Assembly (NCBI GenBank): GCA_948567375.1
Contig: OX419760.1
Coordinates: 8,060,001 to 8,124,000, forward strand
Reading direction: 5' to 3'
Source of the DNA: Lunularia cruciata
Taxonomy: Eukaryota > Streptophyta > Marchantiopsida > Lunulariales > Lunulariaceae
Length of the DNA stretch: 64,000 bases
Shown here: one piece after another, positions 29,821-40,582 of the stretch
Layout: each line of letters starts with the position of its first letter
How positions within the stretch are numbered: position 1 is the stretch's first letter
Notes under the pieces: generated by a model
What the model was told of the DNA's origin: nothing
The model's database searches: none
What the model saw: only the letters and a program-made list of their open reading frames with translations
Program-made: the position numbers and the translations under genes

Positions 29821-32800
29821 AAATGTTGGAGTGTTAGTCTTTGTAGTTAGATTTATACTATAATTGCTTAGAGACTAATTAATGGTGGCCAGATTTTTTG
29901 TTAAGAAAATTAATCACAACATTGGAAATATCATCAATCATACCGTTTGCACCATTAGATTGACTATCAAAATCACTATAAGGGTTGGAGTGCTAGGTCA
30001 AGTCCAAAGGAGTATGCCTTATAGTGCAACTCCAAAGAGCTCACTTCTTTGATATTGAGCATTCAAGTTCTTTGTTGTGGTGGATAGAGGCTAACTAGCA
30101 TCACTTGGAGTCTTTTAGCTAGAGTGAGGTATGGCTTGATTGTGAAATCAAAGCCTATTGATTACAATACTGAATTGAGTGTTGAAACTTTGATCCGAGT
30201 TCAATGTGTGAACTAAACTAATTACATCAAAGAAGTGAGAGACAAAGGAGAAATATGAGGGCATTGGTGATATCTCCAAGCCAACAATTGATGGTACCTT
30301 TGATTGTTGTTCAATTTTAGTTTGAGTGGATTGTAGAAGCCTTGCTTGATTTGCTACAATTTTTGACAAATTTATTGGACCTCATGCAAAAGTATTGTTG
30401 AAATTTCCAAAATCAGGTATGGAAGTATTCAATTGCACTGAAATTGGTTTGGTTTGAACACAAGTGGTGAAATCAAGGTTGAGTGATGCAACTTAGAGGC
30501 CCGAGTGCTGCAAATTGGACTTGAAAAGCAAATTTGGGAACCCATCTCCCCAAATTAGGAATTTGGGGGTACTCATCCCCTCAATTTGACCCGGTCTAGC
30601 ATTTGTGAAAGATTTGGAAGTCAGCCAATTGTAGTAGAGGTCTTCTAGAGTTGGTGAAAGTTTGATTTGGAGGCCTCAACCTCAAGGTAGAGCAAGTAAT
30701 GGAGATTGGCTAGAAGAAATCAAGGTTAGCTTGTTTGGAGAGGTAATTGGCAACAAGAAGGCTTATTTTGGCATTTAAAAAATGTTTTGAGGTATAGGGC
30801 TAGAGAGGCTATGAAGAACTAGCAAGAAAACTTGTTGATATGAGGCTAGCTAGTTTAGTTGAGTTTTTGGTAATTGTTTGACAAAATTTGCCTACTCTTC
30901 AAGATTGTGTATAACAAGGTTTGAACCTTGGATCTTTGGTTCCTAGTTTAGTGCCCTAGCTAATTGGTCCATCCTCACTTGTTATCATAAAGATTGGTAG
31001 ACTCATACTTGTACCCATGTAGCTTAGACTAAGATAGAATTTTTGATGTCATTCTTGGTGATCTTGATAGCATAGGAGTAGATAGATACTCTTATAATAT
31101 CAAATGTCAAATGGCCACAGAGTCAATCTGGTTTAGATTTGTGTGATGAAGGTTATCATTCAGATTTCTTATGATTGGACCTCCTCCATTCTTTTGTTCC
31201 TATTTATGCATCATGTTTACTTGAGGTATCCTAATATTTAGAGCATTGGTGCTTTAGTGTGCTCTTGGTAGTGAGGCTAGAGTGATGACCAATCAGACTA
31301 CTCATGTTTCTCTTTGATGAGGTAAGAAGTGATGGCTTACAAACCATGAGAGTGTGTGTTATGATGGCAACTTATAGGTTGATTTTTCTCCTAATGTCGT
31401 TTCCATAGTTAGAGTTACATTAGTGAGTGGTGTTTGGTTGGTGGTGGCACTTGGTGGTTATAGTTGCGGTTTAAAGTAGATTGTCACAATGAAGTTCTCC
31501 GGGGATTCTAGAAGAGGTCTTGCTACAATATATAATGGGTTTATGTGGAGTGGTGCTTGGTATCAACCTCTATCTTAGGTCCTAGTGAAGGAAGAGGTTG
31601 ATTTTGGTTTGGAGTCTGACACAAGAGCTGATTCAATTGAGAGTGCACTTTGTGTGTCCACACCATTGTTGTAAAACATGGACAAGATTTATAGGGCTCC
31701 AAAGGCCCTAATTGCTACTTTGGTATAATGTGTACTATTGAGTTAGATGATTTCATCTAAGAGTTTAATAGTTGTTGTGATCTAAAATAAATATAAAACC
31801 AAAATTGATTCACACAACACTCCTTCCATGCTTCATGGCATGGAAGGAGTGTTGTTCAAGAAATTGGAAGTTCTACTGATGGATGACTTCCATGAGTTCA
31901 AGAGCGCTCACTTGGAGTAGATTGAGCTATGGAAATAGTATTGGTCTTCAAACTACATCTCTATCACTTCAAGCTCAATTTCTAGATACAGATTAACAAT
32001 ACCCACAAGTTCTAGCTCTAGTACCATTGGTGTATCTTGTGGAGGTGCACTAGTTGGTGATGGTGCTACTACAAGTAGAGGTACCATTGCAAGGGGTGGT
32101 GTAGTACTAGGGTTTAACTCCATAGTGGGATTCTTCTCATGCTTGAGATATAACTACCAAGGAGTGCGAACTGAAAAATGAAAAGCTTATAGCAATTCCC
32201 ATAGAAGGTTGGAGAGAGCTTACACAAGATGTACACTTGAATGAGATGGTTGATCAATTTCACTCAAGGAGTTACGAAGGCCCAAGTAGTCTAGTTTTGG
32301 TATGGCATATTGGACAAGGAGTTGCATATAGAGTAGGGGATGTTATGTTGTTATAGGCTACCACACCAACTTTGGCAATAGTATTTAGTTCCATAGAGTG
32401 CATTGAGCTCAACATGGTGGAGGAGAGAGTGGTGACATCTAGATTTAGTAGAGAGACCTCATCTATAGTTATTACTTCTTCTAGAGTGCAATAGAGTGCA
32501 CCACACTATGTTGGCTTTCAAGGGTAGAGTGGACAACTTTGATCTTATGGAGGGAGAGGAGGCCTAGTGCACCTAGACCCTTACACTCATTTCTTGGTCA
32601 ATAGTAGGCAATGGGTGTTGCTTGTTGGATTTGTGGTAGAGCTCATCAAAAGAGAGAGTGCATCCAAGGTAGTGGGCATGATACCTCTAGAGCGCCACAA
32701 GCAGCCTAAAGATAGTGTGACCATTGCTATAGATCTGGTCATATTAGTGATCAATGCTTTGATCTCCACCTAGAGTTACAAAGTAGTAGGGCTATTATGG

Positions 32801-34596
32801 TAGGAGGTAGAGGAGCCTCAAGTCATGGAGGATAGGGTGGTAGAGGGCCCAAACTTGGTAGGAGCATAGTACCTACCCTTGCTTCTGATATAGCCATGGC
32901 TACTTGGAGTGAGCAATTAGAGCAAAGATTGGCTAACATGGCCATAACTAAGAGGAGATCAAATTTTGGTGCTGAGGCTTCCACCACATATGGTGGTGAT
33001 AGGGATGTCTTGGACTTCATGTGCTGATCAGCATAGGTAGATGCATCCACCATAGTGATTAGGAGTGCAATACATGCTCTTGAGCTTAGAGAAGCATAAA
33101 TAGAATTGGACTCACAAAGAGGAGAGGTTGGTAAACAAGTCAAACTTCCCCAATCTTTCACTCTTGAAGGCACTACAAACAAAATCCATGGCTTCTAACA
33201 TCCTACTGCAAGCATGGTAGGTGGTTTGAAATGCGTGATGGACTAAATACTAGTTAGTTATCTGCTCCTACAAAGATTGAGTCTAGCATGATGTTAATTG
33301 ATTATGCGCTCTCTTTTGTTCTCAACCAATGACGAATTTATATTAGGTGTTGGCCCAACTCTAGTGATCTTGTTGACAGTCACACTTTTTGAGAGTACAA
33401 GTGGTGTGGTTCTTGTTTCTAGAGTAGAAGGGTTGATGGTGGAGCCAACTTGGTTGAGGAGCATGAGATCTATTCAAAACTACCAATGGCATGTGACAAG
33501 CAATAGTTACTTGGTTGGAAGAGTTACCAACTAGACTTGCATTTGAGTGAGCTTGGTTTACACTTGGAGCTGTCTTATTGGACAACCAAAGTGAGATGTT
33601 TGGCCTATTGGTATCATGAGTTATTACTAATGTCAATAGTTAGGGTTTACCAAAAGACCTTATCAATATGCATTTCCTTGTTGGGGAGACAAGATATAGA
33701 GAGACATGGATTCATTCATTTAGTGAATTTTGGATGGCCATGTCAAGGACATACCCGTGTTGGCCAAGGTTAAGGTCTATAAGATCCCCATTTTGGTGTG
33801 TTATGGAAGATGTTATATATACTACAACATCTCTAAGTTCATTAGGATGTTTCTCCAACCTTTCTTTTGGAGAACATTCCTTTTATTGGTGATTCTTGCA
33901 CATGTGTGGTGGCTAATACACATCAAGTCCATTCTTGGATAGGACCTAGTGTGTTGTTAGATGCAGCCAAATTTGGATATGGACTTATCATCTATGTCTT
34001 TGGTGGACAAACCTCTTACCTAGAGAGGTTTAATAATGTACCTATGATGGGATTCAATACTAGCTCACCTTATTGTTAATGATATTCTAGATGTTGGGTG
34101 CTACTCTTAGACAATGATAGTGGCTGATAGGTCACCTATGGTATTGGTAAACCTTGTTGGGCAGCCCAAAGCCGCTTTACCCACACTCATGCGTTTCTTA
34201 GGCTCCCATTTAGCACTCACTATTATAGCAATTTGTGAAACCCATGTCAATGAGAGAGAGCAAGAAATGGGTTTTTGTACCAATATTACCACCATTTCAA
34301 TAGTGTCAAAGACATCCAAGCATCAAATGTTAGGTCAAGCTATGGGCCTAAACTGTTTGACATGGATTGTGAGCCTTGGATTGGTTGAGTAGCATAAGGT
34401 ATGCTTGATATGCATCATTACTTGGACACTTAGCTTTGTGCCTATCAAAATCATTCAAGCACATGCTAAGGGCAATGGACTAAGTGAGCATGGTATTTAT
34501 AAGACACGACTTGTAACTACAAGTTAGAGTGGTCTACTTGAGATACATCAAGGTGAGAAAAATTTACTTAGGATACTCCCTTGGTCTACTTGGGAT
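29820..34596 (+). mobile_element. Unidentified retroelement remnant D with two CCHC knuckles
   Basis: A long decayed region. Its left end (29826-30120) matches 63717-64000 at the right edge of the window, for example CCAAAGAGCTCACTTCT then ATATTGAGCAT, which shows a repeated element. At 32623-32661 it encodes CWICGRAHQKREC (a knuckle one residue short), and at 32716-32757 CDHCYRSGHISDQC, an exact CX2CX4HX4C, in the same frame 93 bases apart. Then comes ATWSEQLEQRLANMAI. The part beyond 33000 should hold protease or pol, but I could not recognise any catalytic motif there. No LTRs of its own were identified. Solo LTR B2, then A4, interrupt its right side. Confidence 0.5.
31814..31855. repeat. 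Perfect 17-bp hairpin within D
   Basis: ACAACACTCCTTCCATG (31814-31830) pairs exactly with CATGGAAGGAGTGTTGT (31839-31855) around an 8-base loop, CTTCATGG. Confidence 0.9.
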
Positions 34597-35275
34597 TGTA
34601 ACACCCATTTGTGCATGTGTGTGGTATTGTGATATTTAGCTTGGTATTACAAGTACTTAAGAGATATTATTTATATAGAGATAAAGGATGGTTCTATATT
34701 AGTCATGGTTAACTAAAGTTAGTCATAGCTAAGATAGATGGGACCTTACTTTAGAGGAAGTAGAAAAGATGAGCACCAGTATTTTGGATTTTAGTGTGTT
34801 GACTTGGTATTATTCCTAGGTGTTTGGCTTTGGGGAAAGAGTTGAGAACTCTTGGGCCCGCAAGCCTTTTTGTTTTGGATTCTTCTTTAGTCCAAGGATA
34901 GCCCATGTGAAGGAATCCTTGCTTTAGTGGTTGGGTCAAGATAAGGGGAATATGCCCATGTGAATGGATATTCCTTTCTACTTTTTGACTTTACTTGACT
35001 TTTAGTCTAGTAACTTGAGTTACTACGGTAATTAGTAACTTTGGTACGTAACTATTTCACAAGTATATAAACAAGGGGTGAGGAGTTTTTCATCATCCTT
35101 TCATTTGCAACTATCTCTCTCTCATTGAGTTCTCTAGTGAGCAATGTCTTGAGTCTTGGAGTGTTAGCCTTGGAGGAGTATGATGGAGTTGGGGTTCCTT
35201 GCCTTCTTAGTCCATGGTGCGCTACCATAATAGCCATCAGAGGTTCATCCTGAGTGAGAGACAGGCCGGCTCACA
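34597..35275 (+). mobile_element. Solo LTR B2 (family B)
   Basis: A 679-bp TGTAACACCC...GGCTCACA unit with no internal region. Four-base flanks GGAT (34593-34596) and GGAC (35276-35279) differ by one base, a decayed 4-bp target duplication. TATATAAAC lies near 35065. Confidence 0.85.
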
Positions 35276-35389
35276 GGACACAACTAGAGAACATGCGGAT
35301 CTTGTAGCCAAAGCAAAGGGGGTTTTTTCTTTGAGGTTGTGGACTCTAGCATTAGGGAGCATGTCATTACTATGGTGTAGTAGCCAATT
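35276..35389 (+). other. Fragment of D between B2 and A4
   Basis: 114 bp of host sequence for both insertions. Its last five bases CAATT (35385-35389) are the left target duplication of A4. No coding sense recognised. Confidence 0.6.
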
Positions 35390-35457
35390 TGTAACAATAT
35401 GGAGTTTAGCAACAGTTAGTAAGGCTAACAAAGTAGAGAATAAGCCAAATTAGCCTA

Positions 35458-35470
35458 GAATATTCTAGAA
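35458..35470. promoter_or_regulatory. Three-unit heat-shock element in A4 5' LTR
   Basis: GAATATTCTAGAA matches nGAAnnTTCnnGAAn exactly. Identical copies sit at 2988-3000 (A2), 3165-3177 (A3), 40653-40665 (A4 3' LTR) and, inverted, 41633-41645 (A5). Heat-shock factors bind such arrays. Confidence 0.75.
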
Positions 35471-35699
35471 GCATCTAGGAAGTTTCTTGGGATGCTTCCA
35501 AACTAGTTAACTTGCACCCCAAGAAGGTAGCTTCTAGAAGGAAGCTTTTAGAAGCTTCTAACTAGCTTAGTTTGCATGCCAAGTAGGCGGCTTCTAGAAG
35601 GAAGCTTCTTGAGAAGCTTCTTAGTTAACTTGGCTTACACTCTAAGAAAGCGACTCAAGAAAGCTTCTTGAGAAGCTTCTCAAGGGCTTTGTATGCTAC

Positions 35700-35708
35700 C
35701 TATAAATA
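35700..35708 (+). promoter_or_regulatory. TATA box of A4 5' LTR
   Basis: TATAAATAC lies about 230 bp downstream of the heat-shock element and about 105 bp before the LTR end. The same site is kept in A1 3', A2, A3 3' and, as TATAACTAC, in the A4 3' LTR. Confidence 0.7.
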
Positions 35709-35813
35709 CCAAAGCCAAAGCTCATGCTAGGCATTTGGAGTTTTCCCTCATTCAAGTGTCCTAATGTGAGTTTCTATTCTCCTATTTCTCTCATCGGTCT
35801 TGGTCTTTTACAT

Positions 35814-35825
35814 TAGTATCAGAGC
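35814..35825 (+). other. A4 primer-binding site
   Basis: TAGTATCAGAGC follows the LTR after one base. It is one G-to-A change from the initiator-Met primer site TGGTATCAGAGC. Confidence 0.85.
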
Positions 35826-36189
35826 AAGAATGAGATGGATGGAATTTATGGACCACCAAATCCACTTCTGAAAAACCATTGGGATTTTCATGTCCAGATA
35901 TTACCCAAGCATCATTTCACACAATTCATCACCTTGCACTTTGGGTAGGATTTTCTTCATATGATCATCGTGTCTAAGGAACCCTTAATACTTCCGGTTG
36001 TAACTTATGGAGAACAGTGGACGTGCTGCATCTATGTGCTAATCAACTAGACTAATTGCGAGTAGTGGGATAGAGTAGTAGCTATGGCAGCAATACCACA
36101 CATTATCCTTGCAATGCAACAAAAAATCAAGCACTTACTTGATTGTTGGATGAACAAGATCAATAACGATAAGAACATATAGAGAGAGC

Positions 36190-37008
36190 GCCAATTCAAG
36201 ATGGAGAAGATCACATTTGATTTCCCCAAAACCCAAGGTGTTTGAAGGCAAGAATCTTCTGGGCATAGTGGAGAATTTTGTGTTTGACTACAAACGTTAC
36301 TTTGAAGCCACCAATCTTCAAGATGAATGGAAATAGATTCTCTTGGCCTCTAGCCAATTAGATGGTGTGGCAAAACTTTGGTGGCAATTTCGAGTGGAGC
36401 AAGCTGAATGACAGATTGTTGCACCAATTTTGATATGGGCAGAATTCAAGGATGCAATATTGGGTCGGTTTCAAACTATAAATGCCACCCGAGCCGCACA
36501 AGATAAATTGGCCAAGTTGAAGCAAGTTGGCTCAATAAGGAGCTACATCACACAATTTCAAAACATCATCATGCAAATTCTAGATATATAAGAAGGTGAA
36601 GTTCTAGATCAATTTGTAAGGGGGATTGAAGTCACAAACCAAATTGGAGGTGACCATGCGGGAACCACAAAACGTAGAAGAAGCCATGCAATTGGTTGAG
36701 CGCTTTGATTCCTTGGTTGCGACGACTTAGTCTTGACCTCGACCTACACAAGGCCTACCAGTACACTATGCACAGGTGGAAGAACCGACACCAATGGAGA
36801 TTGATGCTATCCAACAGAGACCACTTGGTACAATAGATAGAGAAAGATTGTGACAAAATGGAGGTTGTTTTCATTGTTGCCAAGTTGGACATCGCATTGC
36901 TGAATGCCCACTTAGGAATGGGCGACCTCAACAAGTTGCCCAAATGGAGTTTGTGGAACAGAATAATTAGGGAAACAAGGAATCCCAATAGGAGATTTCA
37001 AGCCGGAT
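36190..37008 (+). pseudogene. A4 gag remnant
   Basis: Capsid-like reading with several stops (for example TGGGCAGAATTCAAGGATGC, the block equal to WAEFKDA). The nucleocapsid knuckle CFHCCQVGHRIAEC (36866-36907) is an exact CX2CX4HX4C. Frame changes make a full Gag impossible. Confidence 0.78.
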
Positions 37009-37017
37009 ACTAGGAGC

Positions 37018-37341
37018 TTGATTAGTTCCAATGGGATTGAAGGCTCAACCTATGCAAGTTTGCTTCACTTGCAAGGTACGATATCTAATCAAGGTTGTAG
37101 GATTTTGGTTGATTCTGGAAGTTTGGAGAATTGCATGTCTATGCAGGTAGTAAAGGAATTGGGTATTCTTATCAAGCCAATGATTGGAAGTAGTTTGATG
37201 ATGGTGGATGGTAGAAAGAGTTTTGCATTCCGCACCTTACATCTTGTTATCTTTGAGATTGGGAAGGAGTATTTGGAGTGTATGAGGTTTGTAGCGGCAC
37301 CTCTACACTATGATATCATTCTGGGTCTACCTTGGCTTTAA
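37018..37341 (+). pseudogene. A4 protease
   Basis: A 107-codon open frame. ILVDSGSLENCMSMQV keeps the catalytic Asp-Ser-Gly, and YDIILGLPWL is the conserved flap-side block. It ends in a stop where A3 reads LECHK. Confidence 0.85.
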
Positions 37342-37458
37342 CATCATAAGGTTCAATTCGATTGGACCTGATGACAAATTCAAGTACAACATCAAGGTAG
37401 GAATGACAATTAGGTTGTCTGACACCTCTGAGTAAGACACTAAGAATAGTCAGCCCAA

Positions 37459-37638
37459 GATGGGAAGTTTTTCAAGAAGGTAGCCATAGAGCAAACCTTG
37501 AAGGGAGATGAGTCCTAAGATAGGAAGTTTGCCAAAAAGTCAACCATGGAGCAAGCTTGGAAGAGAGATGAGTCCCTGGAAGAGAAGTTGGTTAGTAAAA
37601 CAGCCATAGAGCAAGCTTTGGAGGAAGATAAGTTTGTA
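37459..37638 (+). repeat. Three 60-bp coding repeats in the A4 protease-RT linker
   Basis: Units start at about 37459, 37519 and 37579 and encode the same KF..K..IEQAL pattern as in A1 and A3. The frame 37546-37779 continues to PIAQEQSKEGQKPHQAMVDQ and the RT-proximal motif FADVFPDDLPKGLP. Confidence 0.85.
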
Positions 37639-37779
37639 TTCACGGTGTGGATCAAGCCGATTGCACAAGAACAATCTAAGGAGGGCCAAAAGCCCCATCA
37701 AGCAATGGTTGATCAGATAGTTCAGGAGTTTGCGGACGTGTTTCCGGATGATCTGCCAAAGGGATTACCCTTCGATTGA

Positions 37780-38536
37780 GGTATGCTCTTCAAGATTGAG
37801 TTATTGCCAAGGAGTACTCCAATGAGTAGACCAATCTATTGGCTCTGACCAAAGGAGTTGGAGGAGTTGCAAACAACACTTACAAAGTTGTTAGAGAAGG
37901 ACTTCATATGACATAGTACTTCTCCTTGGGGACCACCGGTACTATTTGTTCCAAAGAAGAATGGAGGACTTCATTTTTTTATTGATTATCATGGGCTCAA
38001 TAAGCAAACCGTGAAGAGTGCATATCCCTTGCCTTGGATTGATGACTTGCTTGATCAACTAAGTGGAGCACGTTACTTTTCCAAGTTGGATCTTTGTAGC
38101 GGTTATTGGCAAATTCCTATTGATAGAGAGGATGTGCAAAAGATTACCTTTCTCACAAGGTATGGGCATTTTGAGTGGAGAGTTCTACGTTTTGGACTCA
38201 CTAATGCTCAAGCGGTCTTCATGGATCAGATGCATCGGGTGTTGGATGGACTATTGGATTGGTCTGTGCTGGTGTTCTTGGATGATATCTTAATCTATAA
38301 TAAAACAGAGGTAGAACACATGAATCATGTGAGAGAAGTCCTAAAACAACTACGACAATGGAAATTTTACTGCAAGAAATCAAAGTGTGCCTTTTGGCAG
38401 AAGGAGGTTACCTTCTTGGGTCATAAGATTTCATTAGAGAGGATCAAGATGGAAGAAGAGAAAATCAAGGCCACAGATTGGCCTACCCCAAAGGATACTA
38501 CAGAAGTATGGGTGTTCAATAGATTGGCTAACTCAT
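37780..38536 (+). pseudogene. A4 reverse transcriptase
   Basis: The main open part (38011-38556) has LDDLLDQL-like priming sequence, YFSKLDLCSGYWQIPI (motif A with Asp), FEWRVLRFGLTNAQAVF, and VLVFLDDILIYNKTEVEH with both catalytic Asp residues. FYCKKSKCAFWQKEVTFLGH is the thumb. Upstream, GGA.CACCGGTACTATTTGTTCC (GAPV-type block) lies beyond stops at 37910-37980. A deletion near 38532 removes the FYRRF region found in A1. Confidence 0.88.
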
Positions 38537-39050
38537 GTGGCTGCACCATTGATTGACCTCTTGGGAAAGAACTTGAGCTTCCATTGGACCACCAAGCATG
38601 AAGAAGCATTCCAAAAGTTAAAGCATATGGTGTCTTCAAGACCCATTCTTCAACAATATGATCCTCAAATACCTTTTGTGGTTGATTTTGATGCTTCTAA
38701 CTTTGCAATTGGAGCTTTGTTGCAACAAGAATTCACTGATGGACTACATCTCATTGCCTTTGTGTCTTGCCAACTAAATACAGCTGAAAGAAATTACTCT
38801 GCTCAAGATTGGGAATAACTTGCAATGGTATATGCCACCAAGGTATGGAAGCATTATCTCTTGGGGAAAAAAGTGATCATGCAAACTGATCACAAGCCAT
38901 TGTTGTAGACCTTACACTTGGAACACATGAAGAGTCGACTTCATCGATGGGAAGAGCAACTCCAATTGTTTGCCATCAAACTTGAGTACAAACCAGGTCG
39001 GTTCCATGTCATCCCTGATGCTTTATCATAACAACCTGATTGGAAGTCTC
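38537..39050 (+). pseudogene. A4 RNase H
   Basis: An open frame 38537-38818 reads LGKNLSFHWTTKHEEAFQKL, then FVVDFDASNFAIGALLQQEF and LNTAERNYSAQDWE. The first catalytic Asp and the Glu of the ERNYSA block are present. A TGG/CAA-type stop follows at 38818, and TDHKPLL continues in frame beyond it, ending in a TAG where CAG is expected. Confidence 0.85.
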
Positions 39051-39197
39051 TTCCTCTCATCACGGCGGCAATTATGATGGTGTCAATTGACCCCAAGGTC
39101 CATAACAAGTTTTGGTCAGCTCTACAATAAGATCCCTTCTTCCAAATAGTACATGGTTGTCTGACAGTAAGCAACAAGGAGTACAACACCTTCTCCT

Positions 39198-40340
39198 TCA
39201 AGGATGGCCTTCTATTCCATGCGGACCGGATCTATGTTCCAGCCAAAGGTGATCTCCGCCTTGTGCGTCTTCAAGAAGCCCATGATCTACCAATTTTTGG
39301 TCATATGGGGATGGACAAGACCTTGGGTACCCTCCACCGCCAATGGTGGTGGCCCAACATGCCATGAGATGTTTAACAGTTTGTCCAATCGTGTGAGAGT
39401 TGTCAATGCAACAAGTCCAGTAACCAGAAGCCAAGTGGACTTCAACCACTTCCCATTCCAACTACTTGTTGGGAACATGTGAGCTTAGATCTCATCACCT
39501 CCTTGCCCAAGACACAACAAGGTCACACAATAATTGTGGTGTTTGTGGATAAGCTTAGTAAGCAAATCCATTTGGCACCAACGGTTGATATTTTGGATGC
39601 TCCAACCTTAGCGTATCTCTATTTTGATAATGTATTCAAACATCATGGGATACCATGTGTACTCATCTCCGACCGTGATCCTTGCTTCACCGGAAAGTTT
39701 TGGCAAGCCTTCTTCCAGATACTTGGCACCAAGCTTGCTTTGTCCACAGCCTATCATTCTCAAACTGATGGAAAAAATAAACATGAGAATCTCACCTTGG
39801 AATATATTCTTCATGCCTTTGTCAACATTCACCATTCCAATTGGGATGAATGTCTTGTAGCTACGGAGTTTGCATACAACAATTCTAAACATGCAAACAT
39901 CAGATTCTCTCCTTTCTTTCTCAATTTTGGCTAAGATCCGCTTGTCCTAGATTCTCTTCTTGCTCTTCCCCCGTCTCAGGTCCCTCATACTTCAACCTTC
40001 TTGACCACCATATCCAAATCTCTCCAACAAGCCAAATCTCACCTCCTTGTTGCTCAGAATCGTCAAAAACAATATGCAAACCATCATCATCGTGATCTCA
40101 CCTTTGAAGTTGATGATAAAGTTATGCTATCCTCTAATAATCTACCCCTCCCACTTGATACCCAAGTTTGTAAACTTGCTTCTAATTGGATAGGACCTTT
40201 TGATGTCATCTAAATTATCTCTCTTGTTGCTTACCGACTTGCCTTGCCTTGTTAGATGCGCATCCATCCTGTCTTTCATGTTTCCAAGTTGAAACCTTTT
40301 GTTCCTAACTCCTCTTCTTGTAACCTCTTGCATCCAACCT
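39198..40340 (+). pseudogene. A4 integrase
   Basis: The zinc-binding part (39240-39420) is out of frame. The core 39479-39934 is open: LDLITSLPKTQQGHTIIVVF, VDKLSKQIHLAP, LISDRDPCFTGKFWQAFF, then AYHSQTDGKNKHENLTLE. In A1 the last block reads TDGQTERENHTLE, so the catalytic Glu has become Lys here. The C-terminal part follows with SLQQAKSHLLVAQNRQKQYA and ASNWIGPFDVI (40001-40213), then HPVFHVSKLKPFVP. Confidence 0.88.
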
Positions 40341-40365
40341 CCTCCTCCTCCCCCTATCCCTATCA

Positions 40366-40510
40366 ATGATCATGAGGAGTACAAAGTTGATTGTATCCTT
40401 CCGTGTCACCACATCTAATGTGGATGCCAACAACATACAGACTACAAGGTCCTTTGGAAAGGGAACCCCCTTCATGATGCCTATAGGAACCTCTTTCTCA
40501 CCTCTAGAAT
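40366..40510 (+). pseudogene. A4 chromodomain, broken
   Basis: NDHEEYKVDCILPCHH, a stop, then TDYKVLWKGNPLHDA and a frameshift where TWEP should be. It is the same domain as in A1 and A5, but damaged. Confidence 0.75.
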
Positions 40511-40568
40511 GCACAGACGGCCATCTAGGAGTTTGAAGCTTCAATGGCGACGAGGACATCACCAACTA

Positions 40569-40582
40569 GCGGTGGGGGAATA
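40569..40582 (+). other. A4 polypurine tract
   Basis: GCGGTGGGGGAATA directly precedes the 3' LTR, identical to A1. Confidence 0.82.

Larger units (their letters stand above)
35390..35812 (+). repeat. A4 5' LTR with heat-shock-element array
   Basis: A 423-bp LTR. GAATATTCTAGAA at 35458-35470 is a perfect three-unit heat-shock element (GAA, inverted, GAA). It is followed by repeated GAAGC and GCTTC pentamers to about 35685, including the palindrome AAGCTTCTTGAGAAGCTT. CTATAAATACC near 35700 is the TATA box, giving a short R/U5 of about 85 bp. Confidence 0.9.
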
